Shown here in pieces: positions 11,176-22,237 of a stretch of DNA of 64,000 bases. Under the pieces are notes generated by a model. It did not search any database and was not told the DNA's origin. It saw only the letters and a list, made by a program, of their open reading frames with translations. The stretch is from Amoebophrya sp. A120 (taxonomy: Eukaryota > Sar > Dinophyceae > Syndiniales > Amoebophryaceae), in assembly GCA_905178155.1 (NCBI GenBank), contig CAJINV010000015.1, positions 610,387 through 674,386 on the forward strand, given 5' to 3'. Each line of letters starts with the position of its first letter. The stretch's first letter is position 1. The position numbers and the translations under genes are program-made.

Positions 11176-11711
11176 GAAAACTCATCAACTTCTCGCTAAA
11201 AAAAGGCTACCCGCGCCTCGATCTCATCATTAATTTAGTGGTGGAGAGTTACATTCTACGACCCAACGAACGCGGAACACACGACGAAAAAACGCAAAAC
11301 GAAGCCGATTTCATGGCGAGCGCAACAACGTAGGAGGCTGGTACTAGCTGTTTTATAGAAGCACTCCACGCAGTCCACTCTACATTTTTACTACTATGAA
11401 ACGCCTCAAACGTTATGTCTCGGAGCAGTCGAACCGCCACTGCTACGTTCCAAAACCGAATAAACAAGCGGAGCCAAAGTTGTACTAAAATTATACAAGA
11501 AAATGCTTTGAGCCAGAGCCGGCTAAGAAACAAACTAAAAGATCACGCACCTGTGCACAAACATCAGTTGTCTTCATCACTTGACTCCTCACTGTCACTA
11601 CCATCCTCCACCATCTTGCTGTACTTCGCGGTGCTTTGAATGTACTGCTGTATCACCTGCCAGGATGCTTGCTCCTCAGCATCAGTGACATCCGGAAGGG
11701 GTTCGTTTTTG
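11010..11711 (+). repeat. 702-bp direct repeat left of the N gap
   Basis: Appears identical, at an offset of 802 bp, to 11812-12513, and runs right up to the first N. It contains the hairpin and a duplicate of the last about 148 bp of the large transposon ORF. The simplest reading is that two contig ends overlap and were scaffolded with a fixed 100-N spacer instead of being merged. Confidence 0.9.
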
Positions 11712-11811
11712 NNNNNNNNNNNNNNNNNNNNNNNNNNNNNNNNNNNNNNNNNNNNNNNNNNNNNNNNNNNNNNNNNNNNNNNNNNNNNNNNNNNNNNNNN
11801 NNNNNNNNNNN
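11712..11811. other. Assembly gap (100 N)
   Basis: Exactly 100 N, the usual placeholder for a gap of unknown size. Flanked by the two copies of the 702-bp repeat. Confidence 0.99.
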
Positions 11812-12513
11812 CGCAAAAAATAGGCGAATCAAGAATCTTGGTTTTTTCCTAGATTTTTTTTCCGCGAATGGACAATTCTTGGCCAGAACCTGGCTTTTTG
11901 GCGAAGAATTGGCCAAACGGAGGAAAAAAATCAAGGAAAAAACCAAGATTCTTGATTTGGTGATTTTTGGAGGTCGTGAAAACTCATCAACTTCTCGCTA
12001 AAAAAAGGCTACCCGCGCCTCGATCTCATCATTAATTTAGTGGTGGAGAGTTACATTCTACGACCCAACGAACGCGGAACACACGACGAAAAAACGCAAA
12101 ACGAAGCCGATTTCATGGCGAGCGCAACAACGTAGGAGGCTGGTACTAGCTGTTTTATAGAAGCACTCCACGCAGTCCACTCTACATTTTTACTACTATG
12201 AAACGCCTCAAACGTTATGTCTCGGAGCAGTCGAACCGCCACTGCTACGTTCCAAAACCGAATAAACAAGCGGAGCCAAAGTTGTACTAAAATTATACAA
12301 GAAAATGCTTTGAGCCAGAGCCGGCTAAGAAACAAACTAAAAGATCACGCACCTGTGCACAAACATCAGTTGTCTTCATCACTTGACTCCTCACTGTCAC
12401 TACCATCCTCCACCATCTTGCTGTACTTCGCGGTGCTTTGAATGTACTGCTGTATCACCTGCCAGGATGCTTGCTCCTCAGCATCAGTGACATCCGGAAG
12501 GGGTTCGTTTTTG
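11812..12513 (+). repeat. 702-bp direct repeat right of the N gap
   Basis: Second copy of 11010-11711, starting immediately after the last N. It includes a hairpin copy (11811-11977) and the true 3' end of the large ORF. It is probably the correct single copy. Confidence 0.9.
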
Positions 12514-15500
12514 TATTCGCACATCTGTCCGCAGAGCTCCCTGCGGGCCCGCGCGATTGATTCCCGGTCCAACATCCTCCCCGTAGTTACCCTGGAAAAA
12601 TTCACATCCTCCAAACTAGTCAAACCGCCACCACGAACCTTGCGGCGAAACCGGATCGGAATTTTTCCCGACCAGTTGCTGTTCTCCGGTCGGAAGATGA
12701 TGTACAAATTTTCCAGCAGGGAGGAGTGCTTTTTTTCTGGCACTGCGTCAAACATGTTGTAGTTCTTCCAAGGGTCCTCGCGCTCGGTGCGCGACGATGC
12801 GGCTTTAGAAAAGGAGGCCCCCTTGACATCCTTGTTCTTCGCCGATTCCGCATTCCGCACAACAACATCGGCCCGGAGGTACTCTTTTGCCTGCCAGCGG
12901 TTTTTGTCGACGACGACATACAGCTGCTTGTCGTCCATCGTCCAGGAAAAATGCGCCGTGGGGTTTGAGTGCCATTTGAACATCTTCGTGAGCGTGGTCG
13001 GGGCGGGACGGGATGTCCAGTGGGCGACCGTTTTCACCGAAGGCTGCGCAAGCTGCACCGGGTATCGCTCGCACTCTCTTCCTGCGATGGTAAAAACATC
13101 CTTGAGCGGGCCGCATGCTAACAACCATCCCCGCTGCTTCTTTGTCCTGAAGCACAAGTAGGGAAACTCCGGGTCTGGGTTGCGGCCCGTCGGAACGCGC
13201 ACGACGAGATCACCAGTCTTCACGTAGGTCATTATGTTGACCTTCGACCCGATGTGCCACTTCAACGTGGCGGGAACGTCGAAGAAGTTCTTCACAAGCT
13301 CCGGAACGACTGTAGCACCATGCTGACCAAGGGGACCACCGACACGGCCGGGCTGCTTCACCGCTGTGTTCTCGCTGTAGTCGGCCTGCGCATGCAGTGC
13401 GTGCTCGAGTGTTGGGTGGACGTACTCCCGGTCGTTCACCTTTTCCAAATCCACGAGCACCTGGTTCTCAACCACCATCTCCTCCTCCATCCCGAAAAGG
13501 TCATCTTCCTCCGCCTCGTTGCCACCCGGCGCCGCAAGTCCGCGCACCTGCCGCGCACGCTTAGCAGCCTGCTTCCCCTTTTCGTCTTTCGCGGTCGCAA
13601 ATCTGTTGTCGCACAACTTCCGCACAAGTTCTCTGTTTTCCTTGTACTCGCTGAAGGACATGCTGAGCTCGTCGCCGATTTGTGCGCGAATCCCTGCGCG
13701 CGTGCACCCGAGATTTGGCGCGACCCGTTTGTTGTTGGTGGTAGTACTGTGTCGCGCTTCTGTGACCTGCGACGACGAAACCATGAGGGGCACCAAGGGG
13801 CCGACGATCTCCTGTAGCCGGGCCGACATCGCTCCGCCGTTTGCGACCTGTTCAAGATCGGTCTTGTGCGGGATCTGGATCCAATTGAGAAAACAATCGC
13901 AGTCATCTTTGGGCAGGAGGAGCAACAACTGTGCTGATTTTTTCGCCGTATCGTCCACCGTGTCCTGCAGCCCTCGCAACAAATTCGGATACGTCCAGAG
14001 CGTCTTCTCCCGCGTCGGCAGCCGGATGAAAACATTCAACAGCAACAGCATCCCCGTGGTATCTCCCGGCCTTGTCAGCATGTGGTTCTCGATGGCCCGG
14101 AGCAGCTCGGTCTTTGTTTTGGGTTTGTGGCAGTGGTGCGCCATCTCCGCCAGTCGGACATTGGTGTAGACCTGTTTCAAGTCGGCCTTCAGCCGGTTGC
14201 TCTGCGACGAGACGATGGTTAAAGCGGCGCGAGCAGATTCACACGTTGACCAAAACGCCGGGTCCGCTGCGGACTTTTTCGCCGCTTTAGCCGTTGCGCG
14301 GTTTTCTTCTTTTTTGTTTTTTGGTTCCAGGTTCCGCAGGAGCTGCTGTATCTGGGTGCGGTTTTTCAACAAATCCTCAACACAGTCCGAGAACGTCTGC
14401 CACCGGTGGGACTGATACTCCCGGATCGCCATGTGCTGCGGATCCCCGGTCTCCGGCCCCCAAAAGTGAATCGCTTTTTGCAATTTCCCGACCTCCCCAA
14501 CAAACCCGTCCCGCATGGAGTTCAAAACCTGGAGATGCTCGCCGTCCAAAAGCGAGTACTGGTGGTGCAAGCATACGAGCTGGACCACGAATGTTTGGAT
14601 CAGGAGGCCGCTTTTTTGCCCCCGCGCCTTTTGCTCCTTGCGTTTGACGTTCAGCGCCCTGCTGCACGTGCGCAAAACGTTCATCGCCTTGACGACATCG
14701 CTGCCGCAGTCTGTGCAGCTGATTATCACCAGCAAGGGGTCCGACGGGAAGTCATCCACCGTCGATCCCGGCATGGGGATCAGATCCGCGAGCAAGTGGT
14801 ACAACTCGCATAGGTACGAAAGATAACCACGCGCAACGGAGCCGTGCTTCGTCGGTGGCGGCACAAATGTTTTCACAACCGGAACCCCGTCCACCATTCG
14901 CACCAACGTGACGTCGACCGCCAGAAGCTCGGCAGAGCGGAAATCGGTCGCGTCGGGAGCTATGCGGACCACAACGAGCGGTCGCAACAACTTCGGAACC
15001 TGATCAAGCTTCGCCTCCTTTTTCGCAAGGTGTTCTGCCAACTTCGAATCCGCCTCCAGACGCATCTCACCCAGGAATCGCCCGTTGAAAACAAAAGGCT
15101 GCCAGTACTTCTGCCCCTTCGGGTTAATGTCCGTGTCGAAGATGCAGTGAAGGTCGCGCTTGGTCCGCATGTCGTAACACTTCCCGGCCAGGACCTCACT
15201 CCGCTCTGCCATCTTCCGATACGTGTCGAGCAGCTGCTTCATGTAATCGTCCGCGCGCTGCTTCTCCGCCTTCGCTTCGTCGTGTGATTTGTTGTTTCCC
15301 AGGATGTTGAGTTTCTGCCGCTTCGCGGCTCCACCAGCTAAAGCCAACTCGCCACCACTCTCACCGCACCCCAACTCAAAAACCCTGCTTCCCGTCGGCG
15401 CTAGCATCTCCATGGTGCCGAGCACGTTGAACCTCGTCTTCTGCGTGACAATTTCGGAAAAGCCCCAAAGCTTCTGCAGTAGCGCGATCTTCTTTGTTGA

Positions 15501-16307
15501 TGTTCCAGTACTTGTCCCGACCACGTACTGCAAGTACTCATTTCTTTCCTTCCTGGTTTCCAATTTTTCAAATTCGGTTTGGGAGTAGTGGGCCTCGAAT
15601 TCAGCCCAGACGGAGCGACGCTGCGCCTGTCGAAGCCGGTTTGAGTTTCATTGATTAGTAGCTCTAGCTGGAAACGGAATTATGCAGACGAGATGGATGG
15701 GAACTAGTACTAGATGTAGAGACGCGAGCTGCATGACAAATTCAAAAAGCAGACTTGATTTTGAAAATCTAATGACGAATAGATCTAACTGTAACTGTAA
15801 CCCTAAACCACAACCAGGCACCTCTCCCGTCCCATCTTCGTCATCCACTTTGCTGTTGGGGCCTCGCTTCGGCCGCTTGCGACCTGTGGAACCAAGGTCG
15901 CAGTTGGGAATCTTCAAGCCGTGCCGCTCCTCCATTTGGGACAGAACGAACGAGCGGATGGAGGAAACGCTGGCCCATCTCGCCGTTACCGCGCCGCCCG
16001 CGGTTTTTGCCCGGCGGTTGTATGTCCGCTGGAGACTTCTCTCGCACGGCGGAGCAGTTGTTCCCTCGCCCGTGGCGGCGATCTCCTCGAGCCTGGTAAT
16101 GACCTCTACTACATCGCCCCACCCATCGATGGATTCCACCAGTTCGCGCGCCTCGCCATAATCGCTTAGCACCTGGACCGTTTTCGAAGATGCGCCAAAA
16201 ACTCCTTCGTCGCTACTGGATCCGCCGGCGTTCTGGTTTTCGTCGAGGCCAACATCGACGTCGATGTCGTCGATGCCTGGTATAAAAAGATTCGCGACGT
16301 CGTCCAT
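12366..16307 (-). CDS. Large transposon protein, possible hAT-like transposase
   Basis: Two exons: 16307 to about 15800 (start MDDVANLFIPGIDD, acidic, then a basic stretch STGRKRPKRGPNSK) and about 15640-12366, a single 3.2 kb open frame. The joined protein is about 1,240 residues and ends in an acidic tail, DGSDSEESSDEDN. Exon 2 enters through RLRQAQRRSVWAEFEAHYSQ. Features that recall hAT transposases are an Asp in CIFDTDINPKG, then ISCTDCGSDVVKAMNVLR (compare the hAT second-Asp region), then VCLHHQYSLL in place of the Cys/His motif; a clear C-terminal dimerisation region is not evident. The 8-bp target duplication of the host element is consistent with hAT, but also with other superfamilies such as Zisupton. 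It has one intron and no introners, unlike host genes. Assignment as the transposase is inference. Confidence 0.6.
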
Positions 16308-17963
16308 CTCTATGCCGGGAGGAAAGCGGCGGTATAGCACGATAGGACGGAAGACACAATGCGCACGCAGGTAAGAGGACACGACTACGCCATTTTTTTT
16401 TTTCGGTCTTCGTCTTTTAATATCGTGGTCGAAGTCGAAGCGATTGCATGTTTGTATTGCGTAAGAAATCAAAAGCAAGACCAAATATAAAAACAATAGG
16501 AAAAGTTGTTATGGGTTTCCACATAATCAAAGTCAGTTTTAATTTACAATAAAGGCAAGGCAGTGTCAATGTCAAATCTATCAATAATGAAGGGCGGCTC
16601 TCTTATTTTCGTTTATCGTTATCGCATCAGAATCAAAATGAAAAAAAAAAACTACAGGTGCGAGGCTCGGGTGCATTTCGTGACAGCAGGATGGGGAATA
16701 CTACTTACGCAATCAGCTTTACATTCATTAGCGACAACTATGTGCGACGACAACAACTCCCAGACAGACACTAGCGACGACCATGATGCTCCAGCTCCTG
16801 TACGAAAATTGTAACGACTTGAACTCCAACCCCCCGAAAGAGAACAACCGAAGAAAACACGAGCCCCCCTTCATGATAACGAGGTCGATTTGCAGTCGAG
16901 ACCGATGTGAGCTCTGCACGTGCACGAGCACTTCCCGAGGAAAAAACACAAGTGCGCCACATAGACCAACAACTACGCCACGACACACCTGTGGTCGCTG
17001 TCGGGCTACTACTGAAGATCAAGATTGTACGCACACAGCAGCAGCCGTGAATTGTCAGGGCGCGGTGGGATCACAATCACCAAAAAATGAAGACCTACGC
17101 ACATGATACGACGGACTCGGGTAAACGTCGCGCTCGTGAACGAGATGAAAACTATTTTTGGTTCCATGAAACAAAGTCAAAGCGCAAGTGCTAGCGCACT
17201 TATCACTGCGCCACCTCAGATCTCAACCTCGTACGCCCTTCGCACCAGGGGAGAACGGAAGATCTTCCCGCACGGCCACAACCTGCTCTTCCAGTTCACC
17301 ACATCCACAGCAGCGTCGCATTACAAACCTCCCCGACCGGTCGCGATACCTGATGTTGTTAGTAGTGGCTGTTGCTGGCGAAGGAGATGGAAACTCAAAA
17401 ACTTATGATGAACATTTGAACTGTTGGCATTACGCATGAGATTTGAAAAAATTACGAACGTGAAGAGCAAGGCGCTCCAACTTGTTTCTTCAACATGCAT
17501 GCTCATTCGGTGCTTTATGCAAACCATTTCCAGCAACAGACACTACCAACATCATCGGCATCTGTAATGCTAATTCCAATGCGGAGCAACAGCAATAAAT
17601 CTTCCCTGAGCTGCCCGGCCATGATGTGATCCGCTCCCGGTTTCTCATTATCAACAGGCCGGCCATGTTCCTGGTCCACTTCCAACTTCTTCGGACTTTC
17701 CCTATAGGCGAATCCTTGTGGTTCTGTATTAAACCACAAGTTTTGGTCGTATCCGCTCGTGCATGGCAAAAAAGTGCCTGAGATCTTTCAATGTGGTTGC
17801 TGATCTTCGCGGGCCGAGCAGAATGATCGCGTTCAGAAATCCGAAAAGACCATCGTCTGCACTTCCGCGTCGCAGCTTCGTTGTTGTCGATTCCAGTCGT
17901 TGTCGGTCGGCCAAGCGGTATCGTCGCGTCGCCTCACACATCGGTTTCGAACAAAGCAAAAGC
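16308..17963. other. Transposon right subterminal region, no clear gene
   Basis: About 1.65 kb upstream of the large ORF; it should hold that gene's promoter, though I can point to no motif. Includes the inner inverted repeat 17708-17786 matching about 5216-5295. Short open frames on both strands look spurious. Confidence 0.5.
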
Positions 17964-18023
17964 TACAAATCACGATTTTTCTTGGTTTTTTTGCTGTCCC
18001 GTTTTGCATTTTGTCCGTTCATA
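17964..18023 (-). repeat. Right terminal inverted repeat of the large transposon
   Basis: Read on minus it begins TATGAACGGACAAAATGC, matching 4978-5037. It is followed on plus by the 8-bp duplication TTTCAGTA at 18024-18031. Confidence 0.9.
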
Positions 18024-21000
18024 TTTCAGTACCACGCAGGAACTGTCCAGGGCGTAGGAGAGCAGGTGGGACAGTTCCTCGTGGAGACAAGTGAAGAAGG
18101 TGAGTGGAGCGACTTCTGTGAGTAGACCGCTATCATTTGCTGTACTGTAGTCCTCTTCTCCGTTCTTGCCGTGATCTTTTTGCGCACCTGCTGTACTAGT
18201 ACCGCCACCTTCATCCACCCTAGTAGAAGCGGCGGGGGCCCCGTGCTGGTGTAGCTGCCCGGCAGAATTACGTCCGCCAGATTGATGTTCCCGCAAGCAC
18301 AGGCCGGCGACGATGTCCGAAACTTTTGCCACAACCCGCTTAGAAGTACCAGACGATGATCCACCAGCTGCACGAGAAAAGGCGCTGGAAACTGTACAGC
18401 GTCCCTCACATATCATCAGGTTCTTGAGTAAAACCGGCGTGACAAACAATTTCAGCAAAAAGCACAAATCTTCGCTGTCCATCGTGAACAGTTCCATTGC
18501 TTTTCTGTTCAGCACCACAGTCTCAATCAGCTCCAGACAAAGCAACCGGGGCCACCGGACGGAGCACAGCCAAAATCCCGGCTTGGTTTGGAGAAAGTCC
18601 TGGTTTATTTCCTGAAACTGGGAGGACGCGGATCGCTGCAGCAGATGGCCACTTCCGGTTGATGCTCCACTGGGGTTCGTAGAAGACGAGGACCCGCCCG
18701 TGATAAAATTCATTCCTGCGCCGAGAATGCTGGTCACTGGATTGAGCTTAGAAGCTGCTGCTGCTGCTGTAACCGCACTGGAAGTAGGTCCTTGTTGGCC
18801 AATGTTTATTCCCAAATTGAGATTAGACCCAGCTGCGCTGCCCCCACTTCCGACTGGTGTGCCGGGGATCGAAGATGAATCTCCAGTAGTGCTTTGTTCA
18901 AGAGCAGCGGCTCTCCTACACTCCGCTATCTCCTCATCGCTGCAATCCAGCATGACACACAAATCCTGCAGGAATAAATAAAGCAGTCGGACAGCGACGT
19001 CGGTGCTGTTCGTGGGTTGTCGTGGCTTCGTGTTGCGGAATTGCGAAGTTTGAATCGACGCGGAAGCGGAAGCCAGCATGTTGGACATCTTGTTCCGGGC
19101 TGTGGGATTGAAGGGGGGCTTGCTGTAGTTTCCAGAACCTGCATTGGCTTTACCTCCTGGTACAGACGAGGTAGGTCCTCGTCCTAGCAAGCCGAATTTC
19201 GGCAAAATCCCCGAGTCCAAATCCTGCAGCCATGGAGGTGGCGGGTGCGATATTACCGGCTTCTTGTGTCGGCCTTTTTTGCTTTTCTGGTGGCGAGAAC
19301 CAGCTCCCGCCGACTCGTGATGGTTATCATTATCTGCAATACCTGGCGGGAGAGAAGAAGACTCCCCGGTGCTTCCGGAGATCGGTAGTTGCCTCCTCTG
19401 ACCAGTAGAGGACGAAGTTGCACCCGCCCCCCCTCCGTCCGTTTCAGAGCAGGTGGACTTTTCGTTATCGCTGTGTTGTGCGGTGTATGCATTGCAAAAG
19501 TATCGTACTAGTATAAATCGCAATACAAATTTTTCCAGAAGGAAAAATGGAGCTTGTGATGCTGATTTCGCTAAGAAACAAGATTTGTCATGCATAATTT
19601 CAATTAGTACGAGTACGATACTTTTGCACAGGATACGGTGGTACCTCCGGATTCGCCCGTGGCACTAATTGGAATGTTGGTGCTGCTGGCATGAAGATTT
19701 ATTTGCCGCGAAGAAGATGATCCACCAGCGTTTTGATGTTCCACCGCCTGACATGCCGTTTCTGTCAACTGCTCTGCCAGTTGCAACAGGCTCCCCCGGG
19801 CGACGCTCTGGACGACTGGGGAGGGAAGTTGAAGCAGGATGGAGAAAACCTACGTTGATAACAAGTTCAGAATTTTGGATGCAGCTGCTTGTCGCGCAAG
19901 CCTACGCTATGCGAGACATCACATGCACAGCATGCGGATCTACTGTGCATGCCAAATCACGGTCACTTCTCACTGAAACAGCCGAGGTAAAAAAATGTAG
20001 AGTACGTCACGCTGGCGCCATATCAAATGCAAAAATGTAAATGTCTGGGTCTGGAATGAAGCAACTTGCCATGCCAAATCTGAATCATGTAAAAATCTGT
20101 GTTGCATGATTACCAAAAGCTGTCCACTTTTCACCTAATCGAGAGACTGTTTCTCATGCAGGATAGGCATGATAGAACTCTCACAGAATCTGTCATGCTA
20201 TGTCCTACATGCCAGACCTCATGGGTCATGGAAAACCTGCATGACAAGTCTAGCACTCTTCCGGACGCAGACATTTTTGCATTTGATACGCCAGCCTTAC
20301 CTGCAAAAGCTGCTCCACCACAACTTCCCTGCTTGAGTGGTCACCAGGCGCCTGTAGTCCGCCCCCGGGGGAAATGGAACCAGCTCCAATTGTTCCTGGT
20401 GATCTGCCTCCCCTATCGCCAACGCCAACCGTTCCCACCATTGCCAACTCTCTCGACCCCGCGATGCGTTGCAAAATTTGCAAAATCTGCGTTGCAATGG
20501 ACTCATTGCTGCCAAAAGCGATGGCCTGCTCGCGGAGGAGGTTAATGAGTGTGATCAACTGCTCCGCGTTGCTCGCGTCGTTTTGAATTTGTGTTGCGGT
20601 GACAATATGAGAAGCTGGATTTGTCATGCTGGAAGGAGATGTTGAAACAACTGCTGGTGATGAGACCAACCCAAAGTTTTCGACCACCCGTAGCGCGATC
20701 TTGAGACACACCGGTATCATTTTCACATTCCCGGTTTCGCAGCATTTTCGCAGGCACGTCACGTAAGTTTTCAGAGCGGTTGGTGCAGTAGAACTATCGC
20801 CCTTGGTGCTCGTCGTTGTGCTTCCAGTGTCGGTCGTGAGATTCCCTATCTGCTGACAGGCGGCAATGGCTTGCTTGACCTGCTGGCTTCGACCAAAAGT
20901 CGAGCATTCCGCAAGCAACGCTTGAAAATCCTTCTCCAGCTCGTGGGCGAAGATTTGCAGGGTTTTCTCGAAAGGAGGTGCTCCGGGCCCGCCAACCCTT

Positions 21001-21041
21001 CCTCGGGAGGAGGAAGACGAAGAGGAGTTCGTGGCTTTCAT
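18024..21041 (-). CDS. MON2/BIG-like DCB-HUS protein, 5' half
   Basis: Exons: 20301-21041 (start MKATNSSSSSSSRGR), 19636-19815, and 18024-19485. MON2 is a large Sec7-GEF relative acting in Golgi/endosome traffic. Exon 1 matches the DCB domain pattern (QIFAHELEKDFQALLAECST, then LRKCCETGNVKMIPVCLKIA). Exon 2 (SVARGSLLQLAEQLTETA) and exon 3 (LLYLFLQDLCVML, later WPRLLCLELIETVVLN and ELSHLLSYALDSS) follow the order seen in MON2/BIG HUS regions. Long Ser/Gly/Ala linkers are inserted. Intron 1 (19816-20300) is canonical GT-AG and contains an F2 introner. The large transposon interrupts the frame after SCVVLK; read-through adds 17 residues and a stop at 17970. The 3' half resumes at 4977. No Sec7 catalytic domain is seen, as expected for MON2. 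Confidence 0.6.
19486..19635. mobile_element. Introner element F1 (150 bp)
   Basis: Perfect flanking repeat CGGTG. Excision joins ESGGTT to AQHSDNEKS in the MON2-like gene. Confidence 0.93.
20021..20288. mobile_element. Introner element F2 nested in a canonical intron
   Basis: 268 bp, perfect flanking repeat CGCCA. Precise excision alone would leave a stop, but the element lies inside the GT-AG intron 19816-20300 of the MON2-like gene, near its 5' splice site. Confidence 0.9.
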
Positions 21042-21895
21042 CCTTTAAATGATGTTTGTGCGTGTTTCTGTGATCTGGTAGAAAATTATGTTTCAGATGC
21101 ACGACAGGACCACAGCTTCTTCGACGCAGTCACGACGACAACAGGTAGGTCCTCACACTCATCAAGTTGGTCATCTTCGCTTGGACATCTTCAACATCCT
21201 ACACCGGTCCTTCCTTAACGAAGAAGACTACAAGCTGTTTGCAAGAACCTTTTTGGCATCTACTTCATCGTAGATGTTGTATTAGCGTTGTAGCGTCACG
21301 ATCTAGGTAGGTGTACTCGATCGATTCGTGTGTAGTTATGATCACCAGTAGAAGATCGCCCGACCACGACCATAGGGTGGAACACATATGGAGAAGAAAT
21401 TTAAGTACCCACAGGCGCAAAACTACCGGGCGTGAACACCAGCATACCTGCATGCTGCTGGAATAGTCAAGTCACTCTTCATGGTCTGTCGTATTCTGAT
21501 TCATTTTTTCCAAAAAAGTGTAAAAGAGTTGTAAAACCGCCGAGAAGTTGTCTGCGCACCGTTGAATAAATCCACCCCTCACGACGACTGTGGAAACCAA
21601 ATAGATACAAGGCATTCTGCTCCTCTTTGGGTCAGTCGTATTCATTTTGGTTTCTCAGAAGTAAATGAAGATGCTGTTAGCCTTAGCTGTAGAGATCATG
21701 TGAATCAATGATAGCTAGTGAAACTGTGTGAAAGCAATTGAAAATTTTCTGACACCGTTTTCTTCCTCTTCCCTTGGGGAAACTAGCATAGAAAGCCCTT
21801 TCCTGACAAGATGTTGAGATAACTTTGATGTTGTTCCTAAAAATAACGCGGAAGTGTTGACGGCACGACACCTCGCTCCGTTCATAAGGATGCAT
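21042..21895. other. Intergenic region
   Basis: Upstream flank of the MON2-like gene and downstream flank of the 113-residue ORF. No introner, RNA gene or convincing ORF seen. Confidence 0.5.
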
Positions 21896-22237
21896 CTATG
21901 CAGACACGAATAACTCAAAAAAGTCAAAACTTTTCAGATTCATCAATGTTTTTAGTAATGTGCATCTTCTAGGGAATAATTCAAGCGGAAGCGTCGATAG
22001 TCGTGCTGCTGGTATCTGTTCATTGAAAAACTCTTGTGCTGTCTGCAGGAGAGAGTCGTGCATTTTTGCTTCATACACCAGGCATGCGCATGTTTGAAAA
22101 ACGAAATTATTTTTGGCTCCGGTTTCAACTTCTAAATCGTGCGATGTCGTAAGTATGTCTCCCGCGCAAATAAAATCTTTGCAACGAGGTAGCTGCGAGG
22201 TTCCGGAATCGTCGGCGTCTTGACGATGAGACGACAA
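21896..22237 (-). CDS. Small hypothetical protein (113 aa)
   Basis: Intronless frame starting MSSHRQDADDSGTSQLP and ending in FDFFELFVSA. Mixed composition without low complexity, on the same strand as its neighbours, about 460 bp downstream of the RAD51-like stop. No recognisable domain. It could be a real short gene or a chance ORF. Confidence 0.35.
   Translation of the reverse strand: MSSHRQDADDSGTSQLPRCKDFICAGDILTTSHDLEVETGAKNNFVFQTCACLVYEAKMHDSLLQTAQEFFNEQIPAARLSTLPLELFPRRCTLLKTLMNLKSFDFFELFVSA

Larger units (their letters stand above)
4978..18023. mobile_element. 13 kb TIR transposon with 8-bp target duplication
   Basis: The outer ends are inverted copies of about 60 bp (4978-5037 and 17964-18023) that begin TATGAACGGACAAAATGC and differ at one position by eye. 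Both ends are flanked directly by the 8-bp repeat TTTCAGTA (4970-4977 and 18024-18031). A second inverted segment lies further in (about 5216-5295 and 17708-17786), and the sequence between the two repeats is unrelated on the two sides. Removing the element and one 8-bp copy joins the MON2-like halves in frame (SCVVLK to HDEAENY), so the insertion is in a coding exon. Contents are the 1,240-residue ORF, a multi-exon gene and a tyrosine recombinase. Apparent length is 13,046 bp; about 12.2 kb if the gap-flanking duplication is an artefact. An 8-bp duplication suits hAT-type and some other DDE superfamilies. No intact introner lies inside. Confidence 0.88.

Noticed and set aside
11249-11639. Apparent tandem duplication of genes left and right of the gap
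   Set aside because: Exact identity and position against the 100-N spacer fit an unmerged contig overlap better than a biological duplication.
15790-15812. Telomere-like CCCTAAA word
   Set aside because: A single copy inside the transposon gene's intron; no array.
17970-18023. C-terminal peptide YERTKCKTGQQKNQEKS on the MON2-like ORF
   Set aside because: It is translated transposon terminal repeat, not a genuine protein end.
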